DNA from: JAAYBF01 sp963715445
GTDB taxonomy: Bacteria > Actinomycetota > Thermoleophilia > Solirubrobacterales > Thermoleophilaceae
Reading direction: 5' to 3'
Assembly: GCA_963715445.1 (NCBI GenBank)
Contig: OY970240.1
Coordinates: 558,001 to 622,000 of the forward strand
Length of the DNA stretch: 64,000 nucleotides
The notes under the pieces were generated by a model. That model searched no databases. It was not told where the DNA came from and was given only the letters and a program-made list of their open reading frames with translations. The position numbers and the translations under genes are program-made. Below are positions 7,399-18,067 of the stretch, piece by piece (positions within the stretch are counted from its first letter, which is position 1; each line of letters opens with the position of its first letter).

Positions 7399-8076
7399 CT
7401 AGCCGGTCACGCGCTTGCTCAGGAGCGCCTCGGCCACGCGCAGGTCGAGCGCGGTGGTCACCTTGGCGTTCTCGGGCGGTGCGTCCACGATCGCCACGGT
7501 TCCTCCCGCCGCCTCCACGAGCCCCGCGTCGTCGGTGGCCGCGGCCAGCAGCTCCGGATCGACGTCGAGCGCCCGGCGCAGCGCATCGGCCCAGAAGACC
7601 TGGGGGGTCTGCACAGCCCAGAGCGCTGTGCGATCCAGCGTGCGCACGACCCGGCCGGACCCGTCGGCCTCCTTCACGGTGTCGGTGACGGGCGCCGCGG
7701 CCACGGCTCCGTCCACCCCCGGGGCGTAGATCGCGGCCAGGCAGCGCTCGAGGAGCGCCACCGAGGTGAGCGGACGGGCCGCGTCGTGCACGACGAAGAC
7801 CTCCGCCTCGGGAGCCGCGGCCACCGCATTGCGAACCGACTCCGAGCGGGACGCCCCACCCGCTACGCGCTCATGGCCCCTGGCGTCTTCGAGATCGGTC
7901 CCCTCCGGCACCGCGACGACGACCCGCTCGCATACGGCGGCGAGCAGGTCGACGCTCCAGTCGAGCAGCGGCCGGCCGGCGCATTCGACGAACGCCTTGG
8001 GCCGATCGGCCCCCAGGCGCTCGCCGCTGCCGCCGGCGGGAACGATCCCGACGACCGCTTGGCGATCGGCCGCGAT
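7399..8076 (-). CDS. ispD: 2-C-methyl-D-erythritol 4-phosphate cytidylyltransferase (non-canonical ATC start proposed)
   Basis: MEP-pathway enzyme that transfers CMP from CTP to MEP. The N-terminal CTP loop VPAGGSGERLG, then RPKAF, HDAARPL, VKEADG...RTALWAVQTPQVF, TDDAGLVEAAGG and NAKVTTALDLRVAEALL cover the whole family (about 225 residues). Between the carD stop (8086-8088) and the CTP loop the frame holds no ATG, GTG or TTG. The first GTG, at 7911, would delete the CTP-binding loop. The ATC at 8074-8076 has TAGGG ending seven bases upstream and gives the expected length, so I propose it as the start. A sequence error is the alternative. Confidence 0.8.
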   Translation of the reverse strand: MAADRQAVVGIVPAGGSGERLGADRPKAFVECAGRPLLDWSVDLLAAVCERVVVAVPEGTDLEDARGHERVAGGASRSESVRNAVAAAPEAEVFVVHDAARPLTSVALLERCLAAIYAPGVDGAVAAAPVTDTVKEADGSGRVVRTLDRTALWAVQTPQVFWADALRRALDVDPELLAAATDDAGLVEAAGGTVAIVDAPPENAKVTTALDLRVAEALLSKRVTG

Positions 8077-8085
8077 CGTGCTGCC

Positions 8086-8667
8086 CTAGGCCGAGGCCGC
8101 CGCGCCCACGCGGCCTGCATGGGCGTCCTCGATCAGCGAGTCGAGATGGCCTTCGGCCTCGTCCTCCTCCATGTCCAGCGCGTACATCAGCTCGGAGGCG
8201 AGGATCTTCTTCGACCGGGTGTACATCTGCTTCTCGCCCGTCGAGAGGCCCTTCTCGGACTCGCGGATCGCGAGGTTGCGAACCACCTCGGCGAGCTCGT
8301 ACACGTCGCCGGTCTTGATCTTCTCGCGGTTGTGCTTGAAGCGCCGGTTCCAGTTCTTCGGCATCTGGCTCACCTCGTCGCGAAGCACGGAGAGCACCTT
8401 CTCCACCGCCGCCTCGCCGATGACGCGCCGCAGGCCGGCCTTCCCTGCGTTCTCACAGGGGACCATCACCGTCATGTCGTTGTGGAGGATCTTGATCGTC
8501 AGGTACTGGCGCGTCTCGCCGAGCACCTCCTTGGCCTCCTTCTTGAGGACCTTGCCCGCGCCGTGGTGCGGGTAGACGACCTGATCGCCGATCTCGTACT
8601 CGATGTGCGGAACCTCTCGAGTGATCTCGAGGTCTTCGATCCCCTGCTCAATCGCCGTGTCGGAAAT
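8086..8667 (-). CDS. carD: CarD/CdnL-family RNA polymerase-binding transcription factor (ATT start proposed)
   Basis: Global regulator that binds the RNA polymerase beta subunit and stabilises open promoter complexes. It has 193 residues with this start. The polymerase-interacting domain holds YEIGDQVVYPHHGAGKV near residue 30, and the helical DNA-binding domain holds MPKNWNRRFKHNREKIKTGD and a C-terminal helix bundle. In frame, no ATG, GTG or TTG occurs between the disA stop and a GTG at 8526 that would remove the polymerase-binding domain. The ATT at 8665-8667 has a perfect AGGAGG seven bases upstream, which decides the start. It sits between disA and ispD; carD-ispD-ispF linkage is common in Actinobacteria. 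Confidence 0.9.
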   Translation of the reverse strand: MSDTAIEQGIEDLEITREVPHIEYEIGDQVVYPHHGAGKVLKKEAKEVLGETRQYLTIKILHNDMTVMVPCENAGKAGLRRVIGEAAVEKVLSVLRDEVSQMPKNWNRRFKHNREKIKTGDVYELAEVVRNLAIRESEKGLSTGEKQMYTRSKKILASELMYALDMEEDEAEGHLDSLIEDAHAGRVGAAASA

Positions 8668-8718
8668 GACGTTCCCTCCTGTCGAACGAGCTCCGCGGCG
8701 AACGCGGAGCCCGAGTGT

Positions 8719-9828
8719 TCACGTTTGCAAGTAGCGGTCCACGAAGTTGATCTCCTGCAGCCGGCGAAGGCCCTCGCGGATGTCCTTCGCCCGCACGTCT
8801 CCAACCCCCTCGATGGACTCGAGCTCCCCGTCGCTGGCGGCGAGGATCTGGCCGAGGCCCCCGAACTCGCTGACGATCCCCTGTACGACCAGCTTGGGCA
8901 GGCGCGGTATGCGGCCGAGCACCCGGTGGCCGCGCGGGGCGGCGGGGTGGTCGAGCGTGTTCAGCTTGCGGTCGTAGCCGAGCAGCTCGGCGAGGCGACC
9001 GAAGTCGAGCAGGTCCTGGTGCGGCAGGCGCGCCAGGGAGTCGAGCACGCGCGCGAAGTTCTCCTCGCTCGGAGCGGCGATGTAGTCGGACACGAGCGCC
9101 GACTTCTCAGCGGCCACGCCCACGAGCGTCTCCTCGAGCTGCATCTCGATCAGGCGCCCCTCCGCGCCGAGCTCGACGATGTAGCGCTCGATCTCCACAG
9201 CCATGCGCGTGACGAGCTCTGCCCGCTGCACGACCGTGAGCACGTCGTGGAGCGTCACGCCGCCCTCGAACTCGAGCGCGGTGAGCCGTGTCGAAACCTG
9301 GTCGAGGCGGCTGCGGTACTTGTCGAGCGTGGCGAGAGCCTGGTTGGCCTTCGCGAGCACCACCGGGATGTCCTCGAGGATGTACTTGGCGCCGTCGAGG
9401 TAGAGCGACACGACGCTGCGCGCCTGCGAAACCGCGATCACCAGCGCATCGGTCTGCTTGGAGACACGCTCGGCGGTGCGGTGCCTGGTGCCGGTCTCGA
9501 GCGACATGATCGTCGGGTCCGGCATCAGCTGGACGTTGGCCCAGTGGATCTTCGTCCCGTTCGAGGAGAGGATGATCGCGCCGTCCATCTTCGCGAGCTG
9601 AAAGAGGAGCGCGGGGGTGTAGTCGACGTCGAGCTTGAGGCCGCCCGAGTAGAGGAACGACAGCTCGTCGCTGTCGCCGATGCAGATGAGGCCGCCCGTC
9701 CGCGCCTGGACGATGCTGTCGATCCCCTCCCGCACCGCCGTGCCCGGGGCAATCATCTCCAACGCCCGTACGAGCCGAGGTTCCTGCCGAGCCTCTAGCT
9801 CTGAAGCTTCATTTCCGGCGTACGACAT
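8719..9828 (-). CDS. disA: Diadenylate cyclase / DNA integrity scanning protein DisA
   Basis: Makes the second messenger c-di-AMP from two ATP and scans DNA for damage. The 369-residue protein has an N-terminal DAC domain (~20-150) with DGAIILSSNG and the catalytic GTRHRTAERVSKQTDALV, a central helical spine, and a C-terminal helix-hairpin-helix domain (LESIEGVGDVRAKDIREGL). I chose the ATG at 9828 because a TACAAT hexamer ends eight bases upstream and the family N-terminus begins there. The open frame continues upstream without similarity. The order radA-disA-carD is conserved in Firmicutes and Actinobacteria. Confidence 0.93.
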   Translation of the reverse strand: MSYAGNEASELEARQEPRLVRALEMIAPGTAVREGIDSIVQARTGGLICIGDSDELSFLYSGGLKLDVDYTPALLFQLAKMDGAIILSSNGTKIHWANVQLMPDPTIMSLETGTRHRTAERVSKQTDALVIAVSQARSVVSLYLDGAKYILEDIPVVLAKANQALATLDKYRSRLDQVSTRLTALEFEGGVTLHDVLTVVQRAELVTRMAVEIERYIVELGAEGRLIEMQLEETLVGVAAEKSALVSDYIAAPSEENFARVLDSLARLPHQDLLDFGRLAELLGYDRKLNTLDHPAAPRGHRVLGRIPRLPKLVVQGIVSEFGGLGQILAASDGELESIEGVGDVRAKDIREGLRRLQEINFVDRYLQT

Positions 9829-9836
9829 CCGGGTCG

Positions 9837-9842
9837 ATTGTA
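9837..9842 (-). promoter_or_regulatory. -10 element TACAAT of disA, leaderless arrangement
   Basis: TACAAT lies eight bases before the disA ATG, which puts the expected transcription start at or next to the start codon. No Shine-Dalgarno is present and no convincing -35 is seen. Confidence 0.5.
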
Positions 9843-9930
9843 CGCGAATACAGCTAAAAAAGACCTCAGATTCGGCTCTATAGCGGGAAATCCGCGCCGG
9901 TACTGGCTTCCCAGCCAAGATCGAGTGCTT

Positions 9931-11298
9931 TTAGGCCGCCCTGACCTCCTCCGCGGGAGCCTTGAGGGCGGCCTTCAGCGCCGTCCTCAGGTCGGGCAGA
10001 TCGCGGCCCGGGCAGAGCACTTTGCCGAGGCCGAACTTCGCCGCCTCGGCCAGCCGGCGGTCGGGATGGGCGGCATGGCGGAGCTCCCCCGTGAGGCCGA
10101 GCTCGCCGAAGGCGGCGAGCGGGCGGCCCGTGCGCCCGAGCGGGATTCCCTTGGCCGCCGAGGCCACCGCGAGCGCGACCGCGAGGTCCGCGCCCGGCTC
10201 GTCCACCCGCACGCCTCCGGCGACCGAGACGAAGACGTCGGCGGAGCCCAGCGTGATCCCGGTGTGGCGCGTGAGGACGGCGAGCACCAGCGCCAGGCGA
10301 TTGCGATCCACCCCGTTGGCCATCCGCCGGGGCGGGACGAGCTCGGTCGGCGCGACCAGCGCCTGCACCTCCACGAGCAGCGGGCGCGAGCCCTCCATCG
10401 CGCAGAGGATCGCCGAGCCGGGAGCCAGCGGCGCGGCCTCGGCCACGAACCGGGCAGAGGCATCCTCGACCTCCACGAGGCCCTCCTCGCGCATCTCGAA
10501 GACGCCCGCCTCGTTCGTTGAGCCGAACCGGTTCTTGAGCGCTCGCAGCGTGCGGTAGGTGCGCTCGCGCTCGCCCTCGAAGCTGAGCACGCAGTCGACC
10601 AGGTGCTCGAGCACCCGCGGCCCCGCCAGCGCGCCTTCCTTGGTCACGTGGCCGACGAGCACGATCGCGACGCCGCGCCGCTTCGCCACGCGCATCAGCC
10701 TCCCGGCCACCTCGCGCACCTGGGCGACCGAGCCGGGCGCACCCGTGAGGGAGGCCGAGTGCAGAACCTGCACGGAGTCGACGACGCACACGTCGGGGCG
10801 CTCGGCCTCGACGGTGGCCAGCACGGTGTCGAGGTCCGTCTCGGCCACGATCGGAACCGCCAGCGCAGCCTCCCCCAGGCGCTCGGCCCGCATCCTCACC
10901 TGAGCGGCCGACTCCTCACCCGAGACGTAGAGCACGCTCCGCCCCGCTGCCGTGAGGTTGCCGAGCGCGGAGGTGACGATCGTCGACTTGCCGATCCCCG
11001 GCGAGCCGCCCAGCAGCACGAGCGAGCCCGGCACGAGCCCGCCGCCGAGAACGCGATCCAGCTCTCCGATGCCGGTGGACAGCCGCGCCACGCGCGGCCG
11101 CTCCACATCCCTCAGCGCAACGGGGACGACGGCATCCGCGGCAGCCCCGCCGCCCTTGCCCCCGCTCCGGCCCGCCGGCTTCGAGCGCGCCTCCTCGACC
11201 AGCGTGCCCCACTCCTCGCAGCCGGGGCAGCGGCCGTGCCACTTGGCCTCCTCGTGCCCGCAGGCCGAGCAGACGAAGATCGTGGTTGGGCGAGCCAT
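9931..11298 (-). CDS. radA: DNA repair protein RadA (Sms)
   Basis: RecA-related ATPase for branch migration during homologous recombination, 455 residues. The N-terminal zinc finger is CSACGHEEAKWHGRCPGC (residues ~10-27). The RecA core has Walker A GGSPGIGKST (~98), the RadA-specific motif LKNRFGSTNE (~243), and a C-terminal Lon-protease-like domain (LGSADVFVSVAGGVRVDEPG), which is not catalytic in RadA. The start ATG is preceded by TAGGTT at six bases, suggesting its own leaderless transcript. It precedes disA by 102 bases on the same strand; DisA and RadA are known to interact in Bacillus. Confidence 0.95.
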   Translation of the reverse strand: MARPTTIFVCSACGHEEAKWHGRCPGCEEWGTLVEEARSKPAGRSGGKGGGAAADAVVPVALRDVERPRVARLSTGIGELDRVLGGGLVPGSLVLLGGSPGIGKSTIVTSALGNLTAAGRSVLYVSGEESAAQVRMRAERLGEAALAVPIVAETDLDTVLATVEAERPDVCVVDSVQVLHSASLTGAPGSVAQVREVAGRLMRVAKRRGVAIVLVGHVTKEGALAGPRVLEHLVDCVLSFEGERERTYRTLRALKNRFGSTNEAGVFEMREEGLVEVEDASARFVAEAAPLAPGSAILCAMEGSRPLLVEVQALVAPTELVPPRRMANGVDRNRLALVLAVLTRHTGITLGSADVFVSVAGGVRVDEPGADLAVALAVASAAKGIPLGRTGRPLAAFGELGLTGELRHAAHPDRRLAEAAKFGLGKVLCPGRDLPDLRTALKAALKAPAEEVRAA

Positions 11299-11304
11299 GC
11301 CCCC

Positions 11305-11310
11305 AACCTA
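11305..11310 (-). promoter_or_regulatory. -10 element TAGGTT of radA, leaderless arrangement
   Basis: TAGGTT ends six bases before the radA ATG, with only a G-run between them. Confidence 0.4.
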
Positions 11311-11374
11311 AGGGCGCGCCAGGACGAACTACCCCCTACCGCTCTTCAGGATCTTGGGCGAGCCGGAGGCGAGT

Positions 11375-11442
11375 CTGGCCAGGACGCAGGAAGCGACGTG
11401 TGCGCCAGCACACGAGCGACCGAGGACGCCGCCAGACGAAGC

Positions 11443-11446
<4 letters not shown>
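11375..11446 (-). repeat. 72-bp structured repeat, copy A (after clpC)
   Basis: It matches 41047-41118 at 56 of 72 positions with no gaps. The centre is a hairpin, GTGTGC-GCCA-GCACAC, flanked by outer pairing CTGGC with GCCAG. Like copy B it sits just downstream of a minus-strand stop codon (clpC), overlapping that stop by four bases. It may act as a terminator, a 3'-end stabiliser or a mobile repeat. Confidence 0.6.
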
Positions 11447-14052
<2,606 letters not shown>

Positions 14053-14246
14053 GGCTCTGGGATCCTTCGTTCGGGTTCCTTTAGGGCGAGTGTCCCACCG
14101 CCCCTATACCCCAGATACGTCGGCAAAACCGCCGCTCGAGATAAGGGGGCCAGCGAGTCGCTCGGCCTTGAGCCAGTCTACCAACGGGGTCAGGCCTACC
14201 CGTGCGGTTGCGCAGCGGCCCGGATGCCGGCTCTCCCCGAGGGCGG

Positions 14247-15677
14247 TCAGGTGCGCATCGCCGGGAAGAGCACCACTTCCCGGATCGACCTGCGGCCCGC
14301 CAGCAGCATCACCAGGCGATCGATGCCGATGCCGATGCCGCCCGTCGGCGGCATGCCCTGCTCGAGCGCCCTCACGAAGTCCTCGTCGTACGGCTGCGCC
14401 TCGTCGTCCCCGGCGGCCGTCTGGCGCCGCTGGTCCTCGAATCGGGCGCGCTGCTCGTCCGGGTCGTTCAGCTCCGTGAAGGCGTTCGCGAACTCCATCC
14501 CGCCCGCGAAGCACTCGAAGCGCTCCACGAGCCCCTCCTCGGTGCGATGCGCCTTCGCGAAGGGCGAAAGCTCGACCGGGTAGTCGATGACGAAGGTGGG
14601 GTCGCGCAGCTCCGGCTCCACGTGCTTGGAGAGCAGCTCGTCCACCAGCCGCGGCCAGGTCTCGCCGGGGTCGAGCGAGATCCCCTGCTCGCGCGCGGCG
14701 GCCACGAGGGCGTCGCGGTCGCGGTTGGCGAGGATGTCGATGCCGGTCCGCTCGTGGATCGCGTCGCGCAGCGTCACGCGCCGCCAAGGGGCGGAGAAGT
14801 CGATCTCCCCGTCGTAGCCGATCCCACCGGCGACATGCGAGACGAGCTCCTCGAGCTCACGCGCGATGTCCTCGTAGTCGGCGTAGGCCTCGTACCACTC
14901 GAGCATCGTGAACTCGGGGTTGTGCTTGTGAGAGACGCCCTCGTTGCGAAAGTCCTTGCCGAGCTCGTAGACGCGCTCGAGGCCGCCCACGATCAGCCGC
15001 TTGAGGTAGAGCTCGGTCGCGATCCTCAGGTAGAGGTCGCGGTCCAGCTCGTTGTGATGGGTGGTGAACGGCCTGGCCAGGGCGCCGCCGTAGAGCGGCT
15101 GCAGGACCGGCGTCTCCACCTCGAGGAACCCCCGGTCGTCGAGCCAGCGGCGGATCTGGGAGATCACCTTGGAGCGCAGGACGAAGAGCTCGCGCGTCTC
15201 CTCGTTGGCGATCAGGTCGAGCTCGCGGCGGCGGAAGCGGGTCTCGACGTCCTCGAGGCCGTGGAACTTGTCCGGCGGCGGCAGCAGCGACTTCGCCAGC
15301 AGCTGCCAGCCGGTGGCGCGCAGCGTCAGCTCGCCGCGACGGCTCTTGAACGCGGTCCCGTCGATCCCGACCAGGTCACCCAGGTCGAGCGAGATGAGCG
15401 CGTCGAAGGACTCCTCGCCGAGGATGTCGCGCTTGGCCTGCACCTGGATCCGGCCGGAGCGGTCGACGATGTCGAGGAAGGCCGCGCCACCGTGCCCTCG
15501 CCGCGCGGCGAGCCGGCCGGCCACCCGATAGGCCGCCTCGGTCTCCTCGCCCGCCTCGAGGGCGCCGTGCTCGGCGTGGACCACAGCCGCAGCGTTCACC
15601 CCCGGATAGGAGTGCGGGAACGGCTCGATCCCAGCCTCGCGGAGGCTCTGAAGCTTCTGTCGCCGGTCGTCGTCCAC
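14247..15677 (-). CDS. lysS: Lysyl-tRNA synthetase, class II
   Basis: Charges tRNA-Lys; 476 residues. An N-terminal OB-fold anticodon-binding domain (~50-145, IQVQAKRDILGEESFD) precedes a class II catalytic core. Motif 1 lies around VETPVLQPLYGGALARPF, motif 2 is FRNEGVSHKHNPEFTMLEW, and motif 3 is GGIGIGIDRLVMLL at the end. The N-terminal extension before the OB fold is short. The GTG start follows a TAGGGT hexamer by seven bases, consistent with a leaderless mRNA. It is followed by a 194-base gap before clpC, with no clear terminator. Confidence 0.96.
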   Translation of the reverse strand: MDDDRRQKLQSLREAGIEPFPHSYPGVNAAAVVHAEHGALEAGEETEAAYRVAGRLAARRGHGGAAFLDIVDRSGRIQVQAKRDILGEESFDALISLDLGDLVGIDGTAFKSRRGELTLRATGWQLLAKSLLPPPDKFHGLEDVETRFRRRELDLIANEETRELFVLRSKVISQIRRWLDDRGFLEVETPVLQPLYGGALARPFTTHHNELDRDLYLRIATELYLKRLIVGGLERVYELGKDFRNEGVSHKHNPEFTMLEWYEAYADYEDIARELEELVSHVAGGIGYDGEIDFSAPWRRVTLRDAIHERTGIDILANRDRDALVAAAREQGISLDPGETWPRLVDELLSKHVEPELRDPTFVIDYPVELSPFAKAHRTEEGLVERFECFAGGMEFANAFTELNDPDEQRARFEDQRRQTAAGDDEAQPYDEDFVRALEQGMPPTGGIGIGIDRLVMLLAGRRSIREVVLFPAMRT

Positions 15678-15684
15678 GGCCGGA

Positions 15685-15690
15685 ACCCTA
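15685..15690 (-). promoter_or_regulatory. -10 element TAGGGT of lysS, leaderless arrangement
   Basis: TAGGGT ends seven bases before the lysS GTG; it lies in the short gap after greA. Confidence 0.4.
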
Positions 15691-15700
15691 TGCGTAGGGA

Positions 15701-16180
15701 CTAGGCCGCTTCGATCTTGGTGACCTTGAGCTTGCGCGCAGGGCCACGGGGCACCGATACAGAGACGATGTCGCCGCGCTTGTGGCCCATCAGGGCCTTG
15801 CCCACGGGCGACTCGTTGGAGAGCTTGTGCTCGGCCGGATCGGCCTCTGCGGAGCCGACGATCGTGAACTTGGACGACTTGTCCGTCTTCTGGTCCTTGA
15901 CGTGGACCGTGACGCCAACGGTCACGACATCGGTGCTGACGGACTTGATGTCGATCACCCGGGCGCTGCGCAGCTTCTCCTCGAGATCGGAGATCTGCTT
16001 CTCGAGCATCGCCTGCTCGTTCTTGGCGTCGTCGTACTCCGAGTTCTCGGATATGTCGCCGAACTCACGCGCCTCCTTGATGCGGCCGGCAACCTCGCGG
16101 CGACGCACGGTGGACAGGTGCTCGATCTTGCCTTTCAGCTCCTCGAGTCCCTGGGGTGTGAGCAATGTCTCTCTCGGCAT
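15701..16180 (-). CDS. greA: Transcription elongation factor GreA
   Basis: Rescues backtracked RNA polymerase by stimulating transcript cleavage; 159 residues. The N-terminal coiled coil (~12-75) carries the acidic tip DISENSEYDDAKNEQ, with the catalytic acidic residues. The C-terminal FKBP-like domain runs from ~85 and contains LSNESPVGKALMGHKRGD. The ATG is set by a GGGGGG stretch eight bases upstream. It lies just upstream of lysS on the same strand, an arrangement seen in several actinobacteria. Confidence 0.95.
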   Translation of the reverse strand: MPRETLLTPQGLEELKGKIEHLSTVRRREVAGRIKEAREFGDISENSEYDDAKNEQAMLEKQISDLEEKLRSARVIDIKSVSTDVVTVGVTVHVKDQKTDKSSKFTIVGSAEADPAEHKLSNESPVGKALMGHKRGDIVSVSVPRGPARKLKVTKIEAA

Positions 16181-16283
16181 AAGAAAACCCCCCGAACATC
16201 GCTTGCGCAGCCCGAAGGACGCGTGAGTGTAGCAACCCGACGTTGCGGCCCCAAGAGGGCCATCGAGCGGCGCCCGATTCCGC

Positions 16284-17276
16284 TCAGGCAGTGGTCGGCT
16301 GGAGCTCTTCGGCGGCGATCCGCTCCAGGGCCGAGCGAGCCTCGGCCGTGGTCGGAGCGGTCAGCAGCTGCTCGCGCAGGGTCTTGGGCAGATCCAGGCG
16401 CTCGGCGTACCAGGGGTAGAACTTGCGCAGGTAGCGCCCGGCGCGATCGGCGCCCAGGTGCTCCTCGCAGCAGGCGATCGTCCAGAGCAGCTCGTCGATC
16501 ACCTCGGTGGTCGTAGGCTCGCCCTCCCGCCGGCCGAGCAGCCGCTCGAACCGCCACGGGTTGCCGAGCGACCCGCGGGCGATCATCACGGCGGCGGCCC
16601 CCGAGCGCTCGAGCGCCTCGGTCGCGCGCTCGTCGGAGAGCAGCCCTCCCGACACCACGACGGGCACGTCGAGCGCCTCCACGACCTCGCGCGCCAAGTC
16701 GTAGTCCGGCTTGCCCCTGTGCTGCTGGGACGCGTGACGGGGATGGAAGGCGATCCCGGCGACGCCGGCCTCCTCGACGAGCCGCCGCGCGAGCACGACG
16801 CCCGCGCGGTCGCCCGGGCGCTGGCCGGGGCGGAGCTTCACCGTCACCGGCAGGCCGCTCCCCTCGCGCGCGGCACGGGCGATCGCCACGGCCTTGTCGG
16901 GATCGTCGAGCAGGGCGGCCCCGGCCCCGGTCTTGCAGACCTTGCGCACCGGGCAGCCCATGTTGATGTCGATCATGTCCGCGCCGGCCTCCGCGACCAT
17001 CGCCGCCGCCCGGCGCATCACGTCAGCGTCGTGGCCGAAGAGCTGCAGGGAGATCGGATGCTCCTCCGGGTGGATGCGCAGGAACTCGCGCACGGTGCGC
17101 TCGTTGCCGTAGCTCAGCCCGAAGCTCGACACCATCTCCGAGACCACGAGGCCGGCCCCGTGGCGCTTGGCCTGGAGGCGCACGAACCAGTTGCCGATGC
17201 CGGCGAGCGGCGCGAGCACGAGGCGGTTCGGCAGCTCGATGCCGCCGAGGGTCCAGCTGTCGGTCAGCGCGGGCAT
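16284..17276 (-). CDS. dus: tRNA-dihydrouridine synthase
   Basis: FMN- and NADPH-dependent enzyme reducing uridines in the tRNA D-loop; 330 residues. The TIM barrel begins with LVLAPLAGIGNWFVRL. The catalytic Cys lies in NMGCPVRKVCKTGAGAALL (~residue 100). The phosphate/FMN-binding motifs VVVSGGLLSD and IARGSLGNPWRF follow, and then the helical tRNA-binding domain. The ATG at 17276 is two bases beyond the yidC stop; the frame further upstream lies inside yidC. The length and motif order match the DusB/NifR3 group. Confidence 0.93.
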   Translation of the reverse strand: MPALTDSWTLGGIELPNRLVLAPLAGIGNWFVRLQAKRHGAGLVVSEMVSSFGLSYGNERTVREFLRIHPEEHPISLQLFGHDADVMRRAAAMVAEAGADMIDINMGCPVRKVCKTGAGAALLDDPDKAVAIARAAREGSGLPVTVKLRPGQRPGDRAGVVLARRLVEEAGVAGIAFHPRHASQQHRGKPDYDLAREVVEALDVPVVVSGGLLSDERATEALERSGAAAVMIARGSLGNPWRFERLLGRREGEPTTTEVIDELLWTIACCEEHLGADRAGRYLRKFYPWYAERLDLPKTLREQLLTAPTTAEARSALERIAAEELQPTTA

Positions 17277-17278
17277 GC

Positions 17279-18046
17279 CTAGCGGCGCCGGCCGTGCTTG
17301 CGCTTGCGCCTTGCCGTCGGTCGATCCGTAGAAGGGCGGGCGATGGGCGAAGCGGGCTCCGGGTCGCCGGCGGTCGCCGCGCCGAGCTCGGAGGCCGCAG
17401 CCGGCGCCAGGCGCCAGAGCGTGAGCTGCTGGCCGAGCGTCCAGAGGCTGGTGGTCATCCAGTAGACGGCGATGCCCGCAGGGAAGCGCGCGACGAGCCC
17501 TACGAACAGGAGCGGCAGCACCACGGCGAGCCCGCGCTGCCCCCTCTGCATCGAGCGCGTGGCCACCAGGCTGCCGGTGATCTGGGAGGCCAGGTAGCCG
17601 AGCGTGAGCACCATCAGAACCAGCCCGGTCGGCTTGTCCGAGAGGTGGGGGATGAAGAGGAAGCCGGCGTCCCCGAAGAGCCCGTTCTGCGAGTCCGCGC
17701 GCATCAGGTAGTACAGCGAGATGAACACCGGGATCTGCACGACCACGGGCGCGAGCGCGCTCAGCGGGTTGATGCCGTGCTTGCGGTAGTACGCCTGAAC
17801 CTCGTGCTGCGCGCGCCGGCGATCGCCCTTGTGCCGCTGCTGCAGGCGCTTGATCTCCGGCATGTGCTCCCGCATCTCGCGCTGGGAGCGGAACTGCCGC
17901 ACCACCAGCGGAAGGGTGCAGAAGCGCACGAGGAGCGTCAGGCCGACGATCGCGAGCCCCCATCCCAGGCCGATCGAGTGCAGCCCCTCGAGGGTCCACT
18001 CCTCGACGGAGATCAGCGGGCTCAGCACGTTCGCGACGACGGTCAT
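17279..18046 (-). CDS. yidC: Membrane protein insertase YidC/Oxa1 family
   Basis: Inserts and folds inner-membrane proteins, with or without SecYEG; 255 residues. The conserved core has about five transmembrane segments: WGLAIVGLTLLVRFCTLPLV with the conserved Arg in the groove (~residue 42), a cytoplasmic helical hairpin (MREHMPEIKRLQQRHKGDRR), NPLSALAPVVVQIPVFISLYY, and two C-terminal helices. The tail is strongly basic (RKRKHGRRR), as in forms that bind ribosomes. It is not next to rpmH/rnpA here but between coaX and dus, so it may be a second copy. A TACCCT hexamer lies seven bases before the ATG. Confidence 0.9.
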   Translation of the reverse strand: MTVVANVLSPLISVEEWTLEGLHSIGLGWGLAIVGLTLLVRFCTLPLVVRQFRSQREMREHMPEIKRLQQRHKGDRRRAQHEVQAYYRKHGINPLSALAPVVVQIPVFISLYYLMRADSQNGLFGDAGFLFIPHLSDKPTGLVLMVLTLGYLASQITGSLVATRSMQRGQRGLAVVLPLLFVGLVARFPAGIAVYWMTTSLWTLGQQLTLWRLAPAAASELGAATAGDPEPASPIARPSTDRPTARRKRKHGRRR

Positions 18047-18053
18047 CTCACGC

Positions 18054-18059
18054 AGGGTA
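18054..18059 (-). promoter_or_regulatory. -10 element TACCCT of yidC, leaderless arrangement
   Basis: TACCCT ends seven bases before the yidC ATG, in the short gap after the coaX stop. Confidence 0.45.
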
Positions 18060-18067
18060 GAGAGCGG

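Noticed and set aside
7399..7911. Short ispD beginning at GTG 7911
   Set aside because: It would lack the CTP-binding loop and about 55 residues that are clearly family-like in the same open frame upstream.
8086..8526. Short carD beginning at GTG 8526
   Set aside because: It would lose the RNA-polymerase-binding domain, which is present in frame upstream together with an AGGAGG-preceded ATT.
6286..9798. 1170-codon plus-strand open frame
   Set aside because: It is antisense to ispF, the PHP gene, ispD, carD and disA. Its product is Arg/His/Leu-rich with no domain, the usual mirror frame of high-GC genes.
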